Notes: generated from the letters alone by a model not told the origin. A stretch of 64,000 bases of DNA from Burkholderia gladioli (GCF_000959725.1 NZ_CP009322.1:2356001-2420000); one strand, 5' to 3'. Numbered from the stretch's first letter, positions 17,711 through 27,261 are shown. Made by a program: numbers and translations.

Positions 17711-17974
17711 TCAGAGCGCCACGCCGTTCGACCAGCCGAAGCGCCGCAGGCTGGCGCGGCCCGCCGAGATGGTGGTCGGCTCCAGCACCACCGCCTCCAC
17801 GGCAAAGCGCTGCTGGCGGAATTCCCCGCTCGCATCGAACCACTGGCAGCTCACCCAGGATTCGCCGCCGGCGGCACCGACGAAGGTGACCGTCATGCGC
17901 GGCCCGCCGGTCTTGAGCGTCACGACGTCGCCGATGCACGGCGACGCGGCACGGATATCGTTCAGTGATGTCAT
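17711..17974 (-). CDS. DUF2158/YodC-family small protein
   Basis: This 87-residue protein contains the YodC-type DUF2158 core: IGDVVTLKTGGPRMTVTFVG (residues 14-33), then WVSCQWFDASGEFRQQRFAV. The family has an SH3-like beta fold and is of unknown function. The C-terminal extension of about 25 residues is not part of the family core. I chose the ATG at 17974 over an upstream in-frame start because it is closest to the conserved domain. The DNA just upstream is AT-rich. Confidence 0.8.
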   Translation of the reverse strand: MTSLNDIRAASPCIGDVVTLKTGGPRMTVTFVGAAGGESWVSCQWFDASGEFRQQRFAVEAVVLEPTTISAGRASLRRFGWSNGVAL

Positions 17975-18345
17975 GGCCCTGGCCTCTCGGAAGTCATGCC
18001 GGATCGATTTCCGGCTTGTGTATTTGACGCAGCCTAGCAACGAAAATATTCAGGCACAAGAAGTCTTTTCAGCTTCCTTCATCACCAATCAGAAAATAGC
18101 CGATTTCACCTGTCAGCCTTGCCAGTCAAGACTTCGCAGACTGTCCAAAGCGCCATTTCCTCCTGTCCGATTTGACGGGTTTTCAGCCGACATTTTCGAC
18201 TGGGGAAATCATCGGATTTCATTATTTCGTCAAAACTTCATTGCCGAAAATGAATCCACCAAAGATCGAATGGCGATTGGAATCGGGGAATATCGAAAAT
18301 GAACCGATCCGGCCGCCCTTGTCGGCCTGTATTGCGGGAAACGGC
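17975..18345. other. AT-rich intergenic island
   Basis: No convincing gene is seen. This roughly 370-bp stretch is far lower in GC than its neighbours and contains several GAAAAT/ATTTTC motifs. It separates the minus-strand YodC-like and RpiR genes and may hold the YodC-like promoter. It could also be a scar of transferred DNA. Confidence 0.4.
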
Positions 18346-19209
18346 TCAGGACGCGCTATAGGCGCCGCGCGCGTGCAATTCCGATTCGGTGCGCTCGAGC
18401 GCGGCCACCGCCTCGCCGCCCTCCAGCGCCAGCAGTTGCGCTACCAGGCCCTCGGTGAGCGCGTGCGCGGCCACCAGCGAGGGGAAGAACGAGGGGCTGT
18501 CGTGGCTGAACAGCAGGGTGAGATCGGCCAGCAGCGCGATCGGCGAGACGCTGCTGTCGGTGATCGCGACCACCCGGCTGCCGCGATCGCGCGCGATGGT
18601 CGCCACGCGCGTGGCCTCGGCCGAATACGGCGCGAAGCTGACGATCACGGTCACGCTGTGGCGGCCGATCGCGCGCAGCTCCATCTCCAGTGAACCGGCC
18701 ACGCCGGCCAGCAGCGACACGCTGGGCCGGAACAGCCGATAGGCATAAACGAAGCCGAACGCGACCGGATAGCAGGAACGGAAGCCCGCCACATGCACGT
18801 GCTGCGCCTTGCGGATCAGCTTGGCCGCCTCGAGCATCGCGCGCTCGTTCTGGCCGGCCGTGCCGGCCAGGTTGTGCTGCTGCGCGGCCAGCAGGTCCTG
18901 CGCGAGCGCGGCCTTGCCGCCGGGCTTGACCAGCGAACGCGCGCGCTGCGTCATCGGCGCGGGGCGCGTGCGCAGGCGCGCCACGAACAGGTCGCGCAGC
19001 TCGTTCCAGCCGGGAAAGCCGAACTGCTGCGCGAGCCGCACCAGCGAGGCCGGCTGCACCTGGGCACGCTGCGCGAGCTTGCGCATCGACGACACCGCGA
19101 CCTCGTCGGGATGGTCGAGCAGGAAGGCCGCGCCGACCTGGAATTGCGGGCTCAGCTCGGAAAATTGCGCGCGGATCAGGGACGCGAGTTCGTCGAAATT
19201 GGCGGGCAT
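18346..19209 (-). CDS. MurR/RpiR-family transcriptional regulator
   Basis: This 287-residue regulator has an N-terminal RpiR-type helix-turn-helix (EVAVSSMRKLAQRAQVQPAS then LVRLAQQFGFPGWNELRDLF, about residues 35-75). A C-terminal SIS sugar-phosphate-binding domain occupies about 115-260 (HVHVAGFRSCYPVAFGFVYA, then VVAITDSSVSPIALLADLTL). The start at 19209 gives the family length. It probably responds to a phosphosugar or related metabolite. It is divergent from an alpha/beta hydrolase gene, which is a possible target but not an obvious sugar gene. Confidence 0.9.
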   Translation of the reverse strand: MPANFDELASLIRAQFSELSPQFQVGAAFLLDHPDEVAVSSMRKLAQRAQVQPASLVRLAQQFGFPGWNELRDLFVARLRTRPAPMTQRARSLVKPGGKAALAQDLLAAQQHNLAGTAGQNERAMLEAAKLIRKAQHVHVAGFRSCYPVAFGFVYAYRLFRPSVSLLAGVAGSLEMELRAIGRHSVTVIVSFAPYSAEATRVATIARDRGSRVVAITDSSVSPIALLADLTLLFSHDSPSFFPSLVAAHALTEGLVAQLLALEGGEAVAALERTESELHARGAYSAS

Positions 19210-19397
19210 CGTCAGGGCAGCGTGGAGCGGGCGCCCATGGTACACCGGCCCTCGCGGCCCTGCGCGACGGGCGGCGGCCCTCGCGCGCCGGGCTCGCGCC
19301 CGCTTCTGCTACATTGCGGCGAGGCGCCGCCCCTTTGTTTCCTTGCCCCTTCATGCCTCGATGCCTGCCCGGCCCGCGCCGGCGCGGGCCCGCCACG

Positions 19398-20192
19398 ATG
19401 ACCGACGACTTCCGCTGGATCGATGCCCCCCAGGGCCGCCTCTACGCGCAACGCTGGCCGCGCCCCGCCGATGGCCCCGCCACGCCGCCCGCGCCGATCC
19501 TGATGCTGCACGACTCGCTCGGCTGCGTCGCCCTGTGGCGCGAATTCCCCGCCGAGCTGGCACGCGCCACCGGCCGCGACGTGATCGCCTACGACCGCGC
19601 CGGCTTCGGCCGCTCGGCGCCGGCGCAAGCGCCGCTGCCGGCCGACTTCATCGCGGCCGAGGCGCGCGACAGCCTGCCGGCGCTGCAGCGCGGCTTCGGC
19701 TTTGCGGGCTTCGTGGCGCTGGGCCATAGCGTCGGCGGCGCGATGGCCGCCGCCTGCGCGGACGCGCAGCCCGAGCACTGCGAGGCGCTGGTGACGATCT
19801 CCGCGCAGGCCTTCGTCGAGGCGCGCACGCTGGAGGGCATTCGAGCGGCCCGCGAGGCGTTCGCGCGGCCGGATCAATTCGAGCGGCTGGCGCGCCATCA
19901 CGGCGAACGCGCGCGCTGGGTGCTCGATGCCTGGATCGACACCTGGCTCGATCCGGCCTTCGCCGGCTGGACGCTCGACGCCACGCTGGCGCGGGTGCGC
20001 TGCCCCGCGCTCGTGCTGCACGGCGAGCATGACCAATACGGTTCGCCGCGCCACCCGGCGCGCATCGTCGAGGGCCTGGCGGGGCCGGCGCGCATGATGC
20101 TGCTGCCCGGCTGCGCGCATGTTCCGCATCGCGAGGCGAAGCCGGCGGTGCTGCAGGCGCTGCACGGTTTCCTGGGTGCGCCGGCACGCTGA
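19398..20192 (+). CDS. Alpha/beta-fold hydrolase
   Basis: This 264-residue protein has the alpha/beta hydrolase fold. The oxyanion region is LMLHDSLGCVALW, and the nucleophile elbow is GHSVGG with Ser111. A catalytic Asp is likely in LHGEHDQYG and the His in GCAHVPHRE. The start at 19398 is preferred because it leads straight into the first core strand (FRWIDAPQGRLYAQRW). The substrate is unknown. The first copy of an intergenic repeat lies 17 bases after the stop codon. Confidence 0.88.
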   Translation: MTDDFRWIDAPQGRLYAQRWPRPADGPATPPAPILMLHDSLGCVALWREFPAELARATGRDVIAYDRAGFGRSAPAQAPLPADFIAAEARDSLPALQRGFGFAGFVALGHSVGGAMAAACADAQPEHCEALVTISAQAFVEARTLEGIRAAREAFARPDQFERLARHHGERARWVLDAWIDTWLDPAFAGWTLDATLARVRCPALVLHGEHDQYGSPRHPARIVEGLAGPARMMLLPGCAHVPHREAKPAVLQALHGFLGAPAR

Positions 20193-20209
20193 GCGCCCGG
20201 CCTCGCGGC

Positions 20210-20288
20210 TTATCCACAGAAAATGTTGGCAAGCTTGTGGATGACCTGCGCATGCCTTTCGCAAGCCATTGAACATACAAGGATTTTT
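20210..20288 (+). repeat. ~80-bp intergenic repeat, copy 1
   Basis: The layout is TTATCCACA at offset 0, TTGTGGAT at offset 25, CAAGCCATTG at offset 52 and a T-run at about offset 74. The first 9-mer equals the E. coli DnaA-box consensus. The arms TATCCACA and TGTGGATG pair in RNA with one terminal mismatch. Confidence 0.8.
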
Positions 20289-20342
20289 CCCGAATCTCAG
20301 GAATCCGGCAGGCCCCGCCGCGATGCGCCCCGGATGCATGGC

Positions 20343-20420
20343 TTGTCCACAGTTTTTGTTGGCAAGCTTGTGGATATCCTGCTGGCGAGCCCGCCAAGTC
20401 CTTGATTCGATTCGGATCCT
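20343..20420 (+). repeat. ~80-bp intergenic repeat, copy 2
   Basis: TTGTCCACA lies at offset 0, TTGTGGATA at offset 25 and CAAGTCCTTG at offset 52. No T-run is present. The arms pair with one G-U wobble. The internal GTTTTTGTTGGCAAGC matches copy 5 closely. Confidence 0.8.
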
Positions 20421-20607
20421 TGCCGGCAATACGTGCTTCGGCAGCGCCGCCATGCCCGGCTGGCGGGCGAAAAGATCAACGAGATCAAGGATCTAGCGTT
20501 CGATTGGCGGCCGGCACCGGCATCCTGCCGATGCGGCTGCCCAGCCTGCTCCATGGCTCGCGTGCGCCGGAAACCTCGGCGACAGCCCCCTCGCCCCGGC
20601 GCCCCGG

Positions 20608-20687
20608 TTGTCCACATTTTTTGTTGGCAAGCTTGTGGACATCCTGCTGTCACATACGACAAGCCCATGATCCGTCGAGGTTTTTTC
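20608..20687 (+). repeat. ~80-bp intergenic repeat, copy 3
   Basis: TTGTCCACA lies at offset 0, TTGTGGACA at offset 25, CAAGCCCATGATC at offset 52 and six Ts at offset 73. The arms TGTCCACA and TGTGGACA are perfectly complementary, a co-variation relative to copies 1 and 5. Confidence 0.8.
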
Positions 20688-20726
20688 CCGCGCACCAGGA
20701 AAGCGGCAGCGCGCCCGGCGGCCGGC

Positions 20727-20803
20727 TTGTCCACAATTTCTGTTGGCAAGCTTGTGGATTACCTGCGCACCGGCCACGCAAGCACTTGATCCGACACGGT
20801 TTA
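20727..20803 (+). repeat. ~80-bp intergenic repeat, copy 4
   Basis: TTGTCCACA lies at offset 0, TTGTGGATT at offset 25 and CAAGCACTTGATC at offset 52, followed by a short GGTTT in place of a longer T-run. Confidence 0.8.
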
Positions 20804-20859
20804 CCGCCGCGCGACAAGGATGCGGCAGCGCGCATCGACGCCAGCCCGGCATGCCCGCT

Positions 20860-21570
20860 TCACTGCCCGTAATCGAGCTTGGGATACCAGTCGCCGCCGC
20901 GGCCGGCCGGCGTCATGTCGAGCACGGTCCAGATCGGCATCAGGTCGGGCGCGCCGCGCGGATCCTGGCCGGGATCCGACATCTCGCCGCTCATCTCGCC
21001 GCCGTAGAAATGCCGGATCGTGCCGTCGCGCCGCGTGAAGACGTTGAGCGCGGGGATATCGCTGTCGCCCTCGCCGATCGCGTGGTAGTCGCGGCTGTAT
21101 TCGCCCGACAGATCCGTGTAGAGCCGCAGGTCGCGCCAGCCGCGCTCGCGCCGGAACGCGTCGAGACGTGCCCAGGGCGCGCGCGCCACCGCGACCAGCG
21201 AGACGCGCTGCCCGATATCGCGCGCCTCGCCGTTCCAGGCGCCCAGCAGCGAGGTACACATCGGGCAGGGCCGCTGCCAGGTCGGGCCGAACATGTAGCT
21301 GTAGACCACCAGCGTGTCGTGCCGCCCGAACAGCTCGGCGAAGCTGCTGCCGCCGGCCTCGCCCTCGAAGCGGTAATCGCGCGTCACCGCGCCGCCGGGC
21401 GGCAGCGCGCGACGCTGCTCGGCCACCCGCTCGATCCGGCGGCGCAGCTCGATCTCCTCGGCCAGCAGGGCGTTGCGCGCCTCGCGATAGGCCGCGCTCT
21501 CGTTCGGGTAGCTGCAGCGGTTGAGAGCCGCCAGTTCGGCGGCGGGGATCAGCGGCTGGCTCGGGTTCAT
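20860..21570 (-). CDS. DUF899 thioredoxin-like family protein
   Basis: This 236-residue protein matches DUF899, a thioredoxin-fold family of unknown function. The core YRFEGEAGGSSFAELFGRHD precedes the conserved block FGPTWQRPCPMCTSLL, where a CPMC motif occupies the thioredoxin active-site position. Later blocks are YHAIGEGDSDIPALNVFTR and the C-terminal WYPKLDYG. The ATG at 21570 fits; an AAGGAGACG ribosome-binding site precedes it. Minus-strand neighbours (GST, VOC) suggest a loose stress or detoxification group. A redox role is inferred from the CxxC only. Confidence 0.88.
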   Translation of the reverse strand: MNPSQPLIPAAELAALNRCSYPNESAAYREARNALLAEEIELRRRIERVAEQRRALPPGGAVTRDYRFEGEAGGSSFAELFGRHDTLVVYSYMFGPTWQRPCPMCTSLLGAWNGEARDIGQRVSLVAVARAPWARLDAFRRERGWRDLRLYTDLSGEYSRDYHAIGEGDSDIPALNVFTRRDGTIRHFYGGEMSGEMSDPGQDPRGAPDLMPIWTVLDMTPAGRGGDWYPKLDYGQ

Positions 21571-21677
21571 GCTCGTCTCCTTGGCAATCGTGGATCGCGG
21601 CGGGGGCGGCGAGAGCGGCAGGCAGTTGGCCCGGGCTTCGGGCCGCCGCCGTGTGCCGCATGGCCGCCGCGCGGGAT

Positions 21678-22337
21678 TCAATCGGCGTCGGGCGCGCCGA
21701 GCGGGAACAGCTTGCGATAGGGCCGCGCCTCGTCCACCGCGCGCGCGAACGAGGGCCGCGCCAGCAGCCGCTCGCGGTAGGCGATCACGTGGCGGAAGCC
21801 GCGGTCGATGCGGTGCGTCCAGTCGGCATAGAACAGGAAGGGCGCGGCGCCGCAGTCGGCGAGGCTGAAGCCCTCGCCGGCCGCCCAGCTTCGCTGCGCC
21901 ATGTGGCCGTCGAGCCAGGCATAGGCGGTCTCGAGCTGCGCGCGCGCCTCGGCCACGCCATAGGCATCGCGCTCGCCTTCGGGCCGCAGGGCATTGGCGA
22001 CGATGCGCTGGGCCGGCGTGGACAGGTAGTTGTCGAAGAAGCGGTCGAGCGCGCGCACCTCGAGCGCGGCCACCGGATCGGCCGGCAGCAGCCTCACCGG
22101 GCCCGGATGATGGAGCCCCAGGTGCTCGATGATGATGGTGGCCTCGGCCACGCTGCGCCCGGCGTCGACCAGCAGCGGCATCCGCTTCAGCGGCCAGCGC
22201 GCGGCGAACTCGGCGTAATGCCCGGGATGCTCGCCCGACAGCTCGCGCAAGCTGAACGGGGTGGCGTTCTCGTAGAGCGCGATCAGCACCTTCTGGCAAT
22301 ACGAGGAAAAGGGATGCGCGTAGAGCGTCAATGACAT
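21678..22337 (-). CDS. Glutathione S-transferase family protein
   Basis: This 219-residue protein has an N-terminal thioredoxin-like GST domain (MSLTLYAHPFSSYCQKVLIA, with KRMPLLVDAGRSVAEATIII as the cis-Pro and glutathione-contact region) and a helical C-terminal domain. Ser11/Ser12 or Cys14 could activate glutathione. The ATG at 22337 follows a GGAGGAAGT ribosome-binding site. It lies between VOC and DUF899 genes on the same strand, with gaps of 107 and 158 bases. The substrate is not known. Confidence 0.88.
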   Translation of the reverse strand: MSLTLYAHPFSSYCQKVLIALYENATPFSLRELSGEHPGHYAEFAARWPLKRMPLLVDAGRSVAEATIIIEHLGLHHPGPVRLLPADPVAALEVRALDRFFDNYLSTPAQRIVANALRPEGERDAYGVAEARAQLETAYAWLDGHMAQRSWAAGEGFSLADCGAAPFLFYADWTHRIDRGFRHVIAYRERLLARPSFARAVDEARPYRKLFPLGAPDAD

Positions 22338-22495
22338 CGCGACTTCCTCCTGGGAATCGACGACAACGGATGGAAAAACGGCAACGCGCGGCAAATACGG
22401 CGAGCGGCACCCGGCGACACGGCAAGGCGGCCCGGCACCCGCGCAGCCCGGGCCGCCACCTCGCCATCGCGCCGCCGCGCTTCAGGCGCCGACGC

Positions 22496-22969
22496 TCAGG
22501 ACGGCTGGCGCACGCACTGCTCCATGCCCTCGCGGATCTGCTCGGGCGTGAGGTCCTGGCGATGGGTGGCGACCGACCAGCGATGGCCGAAGGGATCCTC
22601 CACCTGGCCGTAGCGATCGCCCCAGAACATGTCGGCGGGCGGCATGACCAGCTTCGCGCCGGCCTCGACCGCGCGCGCCACCACCGCGTCGGCGTCCTCC
22701 ACGTAGAGATGCAGGATCACCGGCGAGCCCTTCAGCGCCCGCGGGCCGAGCGCGCCGCAGCCGGCCATCTCGTCGACCAGCATCAGCGTCGAATCGCCGA
22801 TGCGCACGGCCGCGTGCATCAGCTTGCCGTCGGGCCCCGGCAGGCGCGTCAGCTCGGTGGCGCCGAACGCGGCGCCATAGAACGCGATCGCATCGGCCGC
22901 GCCGTTGCAGATCAGGTGGGGGGTGAGGGTATGCATGCCTTCGGGGATCGGTTTCACGGCGGCGGACAT
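22496..22969 (-). CDS. VOC-family (glyoxalase/PhnB-like) protein
   Basis: This 157-residue protein belongs to the vicinal-oxygen-chelate superfamily, PhnB-like branch. It has HTLTPHLICNGAADAIAFYG, then FGATELTRLPGPDGKLMHA, VILHLYVEDADAVVARAVEA and a final DPFGHRWSVATHRQDLTPEQ. It may bind a metal ion and act on an unknown small molecule. Such proteins are often annotated as glyoxalase or bleomycin-resistance-like, but no activity is implied by sequence alone. Confidence 0.88.
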   Translation of the reverse strand: MSAAVKPIPEGMHTLTPHLICNGAADAIAFYGAAFGATELTRLPGPDGKLMHAAVRIGDSTLMLVDEMAGCGALGPRALKGSPVILHLYVEDADAVVARAVEAGAKLVMPPADMFWGDRYGQVEDPFGHRWSVATHRQDLTPEQIREGMEQCVRQPS

Positions 22970-23137
22970 GATGTCGGCTCCTTGGGTGGGTGCGTCGGCG
23001 ACGCGTCGGGGCGAGCGGCGCGTTCGGCGCGCTCTCCTTCCCACGACGCGCGACGGCGGCCGGAATCGACATCGCGGCGAAAAAATTTCCAGCCGCGCCC
23101 ACGAGGCTTCGCCGGGACAAATCCGACGAAGCCCGAG

Positions 23138-23218
23138 TTATCCACAGTTTTTGTTGGCAAACCTGTGGATATCACTGAAAGCCAATCGCCAAGCCCTTGA
23201 TCGGAATGATTTTTTTTC
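23138..23218 (+). repeat. ~80-bp intergenic repeat, copy 5
   Basis: TTATCCACA lies at offset 0, CTGTGGATA at offset 25, CAAGCCCTTGATC at offset 52 and a run of nine Ts at about offset 72. The arms TATCCACA and TGTGGATA are perfectly complementary. The first 9-mer equals the DnaA-box consensus. Confidence 0.8.
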
Positions 23219-23263
23219 GTCGATACCTGGGACGCCCAGCAAAGCGACAAACGCAGGCAGTGC

Positions 23264-23343
23264 TTGTCAACACGGGAGGTGGGCAAGCTTGTGGATATCG
23301 GCCTGACAGCGCGCCGAAGTGCTTGATCCCGCGGCATTTTTTT
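23264..23343 (+). repeat. ~80-bp intergenic repeat, copy 6 (degenerate left half)
   Basis: TTGTCAACA lies at offset 0, TTGTGGATA at offset 25, GAAGTGCTTGATC at offset 52 and seven Ts at offset 73. The left arm has decayed, but all spacings are kept. Confidence 0.75.
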
Positions 23344-23415
23344 AGCGTGCCCGATTAGCGGGCAGGGCCGCCGGGCGGCGGCCCCGGTCCGGACGCGATG
23401 CCCGCTCGATGCCGC

Positions 23416-23670
23416 TCAGGGCCGCTCGGGCGCGGCCATCAGCTCGTTGACCTTGTCGCGCAACGCCTCGTAGCCGGAGCGCGCGTGCTCGGGCAGGTCC
23501 GGGTCGCCGATCAGCGCGCCGAGCGTCTCGACCAGGCTGAAGGCGAGCCCCTTGGCGGCGCCCGTCGCGATCGACTGCGACCTGACCGAATCCTGCAGAT
23601 GGCCGACCGCCGCCTCCATCTGCTCGAGTTGCGATTGGCGGCCCTCGTCGGGCGTGGGTTGCTGGCTCAT
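23416..23670 (-). CDS. Small hypothetical protein (84 aa)
   Basis: I do not recognise a family for this acidic 84-residue protein. It is predicted to be mostly helical (SQLEQMEAAVGHLQDSVRSQ, then EHARSGYEALRDKVNELMAA) with a short hydrophobic GLAFSLVETLGALIG in the middle. The ATG at 23670 follows an AGGAGAGCG ribosome-binding site. It lies 138 bases downstream of the debranching-enzyme gene on the same strand and may be co-expressed with it. Confidence 0.65.
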   Translation of the reverse strand: MSQQPTPDEGRQSQLEQMEAAVGHLQDSVRSQSIATGAAKGLAFSLVETLGALIGDPDLPEHARSGYEALRDKVNELMAAPERP

Positions 23671-23808
23671 GATCTCGCTCTCCTGTACTGCTGCGAGGCG
23701 GTGCCGGCGGCACCGCCTCGCGTTCCCGCCGGCCAGCCGGCCGGCGCCGATGCGGCGGGCGCCGCGCCGGCTCGGCACCGGCGACGCCCGCCATCCAACC
23801 GCCGCGCG

Positions 23809-26091
23809 CTACAGCGCGGCCACCACCTTGACGCGGCCGCCGCCCTGCGCGGCCGCCACCACCTGGCCGCCGACCCGGCGGAAGGTCAGCGAGACCGTCT
23901 CCCCGCCCACCCGCAGGCCGTCGAGTTCGAGCCAGTCGATGCCGTCCGGCAGCGCGGGCCGCTCGATGCGCACCTCGCCGCGCGCCGCGTCGACGCTCAC
24001 GCCCAGACAGGCCTGCAGCATCATGAACGGCGAGCCGGCCGCCCAGGCCTGCGGCAGGCAGGCCACCGGATAGGCGGTGGGCGGTTCGCCGCGCCGGCGC
24101 GGGAAGCCGCAGAACAGCTCGGGCAGGCGCATGTCGAAGCTGACCGCCGCCTCGAACAGCGCGCGCAGCAGCTCGGTGGCGGCCGTCTTGTTACCGTAGC
24201 GCGCGAAGCCGCGCGCCGCCAGCGCGTTGTCGTGCGGCCAGACCGAGCCGTTGTGGTAGGCCATCGGGTTGAAGCGCGGCTGGCCGGCCGCCAGCGTGCG
24301 CACGCCCCAGCCGGTGCGGAACAGCGAGGAGTCGAGCGTGCGCGCCACTGCTTCGCCGCGGCTCGCCTCGGGCAGCCCGAAGGCCAGCAGGTGCCCCGCG
24401 TTCGAGGCCAGCACGCGGCACAGCTCGCCGCGCCCGTCGAGCGCGATGCCGTAGAAACCGGCCTCGGGCATCCAGTAATGCGCCTCCACCGCCTCGCGCA
24501 GCTTCTTCGCGCGCGCCGAGTAGTCGGCCGCGCGCGCGGCGTCGCCGCGATGGGTCGAGAAGGTCGCCATCGCGTCGAAGGCGGCGCAGGCATAGGCCTG
24601 CACCTCGACCAGCGCGATCGGGCCTTCCGGGAAGCGGCCGTCGGCATGGAAAACCGAATCGTGGCTGTCCTTCCAGCCCTGGTTCGCCAGGCCGCGCTCC
24701 GAGGTCTTCTGGTAGTCGAGCAGGCCGTAGGGATTGCGGTCGCAGGCGCGCGCCACCCAGCCGGCGGCCTTCTCCAGCGCCGGCCAGAGTTCGTCGATCA
24801 GGGCCGTGTCGCCGGTCTGCTCGAGATAGGCCCCGGCCAGCACCACGAACAGCGGCGTGGTGTCGACGCCGCCGTAGTAGAGCGCGAACGGCACCTCGCC
24901 GGTGGCGGCCATCTCGCTGCGACGGAACTCGTGCATGATCTTGCCCGGCTCGGCGTCGCGGAAGGCCGAGGTTTCCTGCGCCTGGTGCGCCGCCAGGAAG
25001 CGCAGCACGCCGCGAGCCAGCGAGGGCTGCAGCCACAGCATCTGCAGCGAGGTGATCACCGCGTCACGGCCGAAGGGCGTGGAGAACCAGGGGATGCCCG
25101 CGTAGGGATAGGGGCCGGTCTCGAGCTGGGTGGTCAGCAGGCCCAGGTCGGCCAGCGAGCGGTCGAGCCAGGCGTTGAAGAGCGGATTGCCGGTGCGCAC
25201 GCGCGCGATGCTGCGGCGCCGCTCGCGCATCTGGCGGTGCACCTGCACCAGCGCGCGCCGCAGGCCCGGACGGCCCGCCCGCGCGAGCGGCTGGGCCGGC
25301 GCGGCCGGCTCGCCATCGCGCTCGATGCGCGCCTCGACGCTCAGGTAGATCGATACGCAGGCCTGCGCGGCGATGGTCAGCGTGTAGTCGGCGCGATCGG
25401 TGGCCAGGCGCACCGGCGCCGGCGAGAAACCGATCCGCACGGTGCGCGCGACGCCGTCCAGGCCGTCGTAGCGCAGCCGCACCTGGCCGGCCTCGACCTC
25501 GGGCGCCGCCACCGCGCCGCGCCGCTCGCGCGGCGTGCCGCGCACCTCGAACATGTCGAGGAAGTCGGCCGCGAACGAGATCGACAGCGGCACCTCGGCG
25601 TCGGCGGTGCCGTAGTTGGTCAGCGTCAGCGCCTCGTACAGCACGTTGTCGGACAGCACGCGGGTGCGGTCGATGTGGATCACGCCCTCGGGCATCTCGT
25701 GGCCGCCCAGCGGCGGCAGCGGCCGGTTGGTCAGGTGCGCGGTGAAGGAGGCGTTGTCGGCGCTGGTCGCGCCCGACAGCAGCGAGGGCGCGCGCCCGCC
25801 AAAGGTCAGGCGCCAGCCCGACAGCACGCGCATGTCGTCGACGAACAGGCCGTCGTCATGGCCGAGGATGTCGCCCAGCGTGTCGCTGACCACGAACGCG
25901 TCGCCGGCCTTCAGCACATGCTGGCTGCCGGCCACCGGTTTCTGCGAGACGGGTTCGGGGGCGATGAAGGGCGGCGCGCCGGTCGCGGCGACCTGCGCGG
26001 CCTGGGAAGCGGAAGAAACAGGGGAAGCGGGGGAAGGGGTTGCGGCCGCTTCGGCCGTCGGGGTAACGGGATGAGCTTGCGTGCCGGGCAT
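23809..26091 (-). CDS. Amylo-alpha-1,6-glucosidase / glycogen-debranching-like protein
   Basis: This 760-residue protein has an N-terminal GDE_N_bis-type beta domain (VVSDTLGDILGHDDGLFVDD, then MRVLSGWRLTFGGR) and a C-terminal (alpha/alpha)6 barrel like bacterial amylo-1,6-glucosidases (PYAGIPWFSTPFGRDAVITS, later PMAYHNGSVWPHDNALAARG). It probably hydrolyses an alpha-glucan or related oligosaccharide. The first 50 residues are Ala/Pro/Thr-rich and likely disordered. The ATG at 26091 has a GGAGTCGCA leader. No glg operon is adjacent. Confidence 0.9.
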   Translation of the reverse strand: MPGTQAHPVTPTAEAAATPSPASPVSSASQAAQVAATGAPPFIAPEPVSQKPVAGSQHVLKAGDAFVVSDTLGDILGHDDGLFVDDMRVLSGWRLTFGGRAPSLLSGATSADNASFTAHLTNRPLPPLGGHEMPEGVIHIDRTRVLSDNVLYEALTLTNYGTADAEVPLSISFAADFLDMFEVRGTPRERRGAVAAPEVEAGQVRLRYDGLDGVARTVRIGFSPAPVRLATDRADYTLTIAAQACVSIYLSVEARIERDGEPAAPAQPLARAGRPGLRRALVQVHRQMRERRRSIARVRTGNPLFNAWLDRSLADLGLLTTQLETGPYPYAGIPWFSTPFGRDAVITSLQMLWLQPSLARGVLRFLAAHQAQETSAFRDAEPGKIMHEFRRSEMAATGEVPFALYYGGVDTTPLFVVLAGAYLEQTGDTALIDELWPALEKAAGWVARACDRNPYGLLDYQKTSERGLANQGWKDSHDSVFHADGRFPEGPIALVEVQAYACAAFDAMATFSTHRGDAARAADYSARAKKLREAVEAHYWMPEAGFYGIALDGRGELCRVLASNAGHLLAFGLPEASRGEAVARTLDSSLFRTGWGVRTLAAGQPRFNPMAYHNGSVWPHDNALAARGFARYGNKTAATELLRALFEAAVSFDMRLPELFCGFPRRRGEPPTAYPVACLPQAWAAGSPFMMLQACLGVSVDAARGEVRIERPALPDGIDWLELDGLRVGGETVSLTFRRVGGQVVAAAQGGGRVKVVAAL

Positions 26092-26226
26092 TGCGACTCC
26101 TGACTGCGGTCCACGGGGAACAGGGGAAAAACGGGCGCGGGCGGCGGTTCGCCCCGCTGCTCGCACCCCGTTTCGCCACAGCATAGGCCAGAACGGCCCT
26201 GCTTCGCAGTGTCGCCTGCCGGCGTG

Positions 26227-27261
<1,035 letters not shown>

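Larger units (their letters stand above)
20193..20859. other. Long intergenic region between convergent genes, filled with repeats
   Basis: There is no gene in these 667 bases between the convergent hydrolase and DUF899 genes. It holds four directly oriented copies of an ~80-bp repeat (see the repeat entries) plus GC-rich spacers. The spacers after copies 2, 3 and 4 share a GCGGCAGCG-like block and a CCCGGC tail. Confidence 0.6.
22970..23415. other. Intergenic region with two repeat copies
   Basis: There is no gene in these 446 bases upstream of the VOC gene. Copies 5 and 6 of the ~80-bp repeat occupy 23138-23343, both on the plus strand like copies 1-4. The remaining DNA is unremarkable. 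Confidence 0.55.

Noticed and set aside
20210..20803. CRISPR array
   Set aside because: Copies are about 119-265 bp apart, spacers are not uniform, copies are ~80 bp and degenerate, and no cas gene is present.
20281..20835. Short open frames reading CQQKLWTS- or FVGKLVD-like peptides in several copies
   Set aside because: The recurring peptides are translations of the repeated DNA in different frames, without ribosome-binding sites or conserved length.
20210..23343. Replication origin
   Set aside because: DnaA-box-like 9-mers are present, but no dnaA, dnaN, gyrB, repA or parAB gene and no clear AT-rich unwinding region is in the window.
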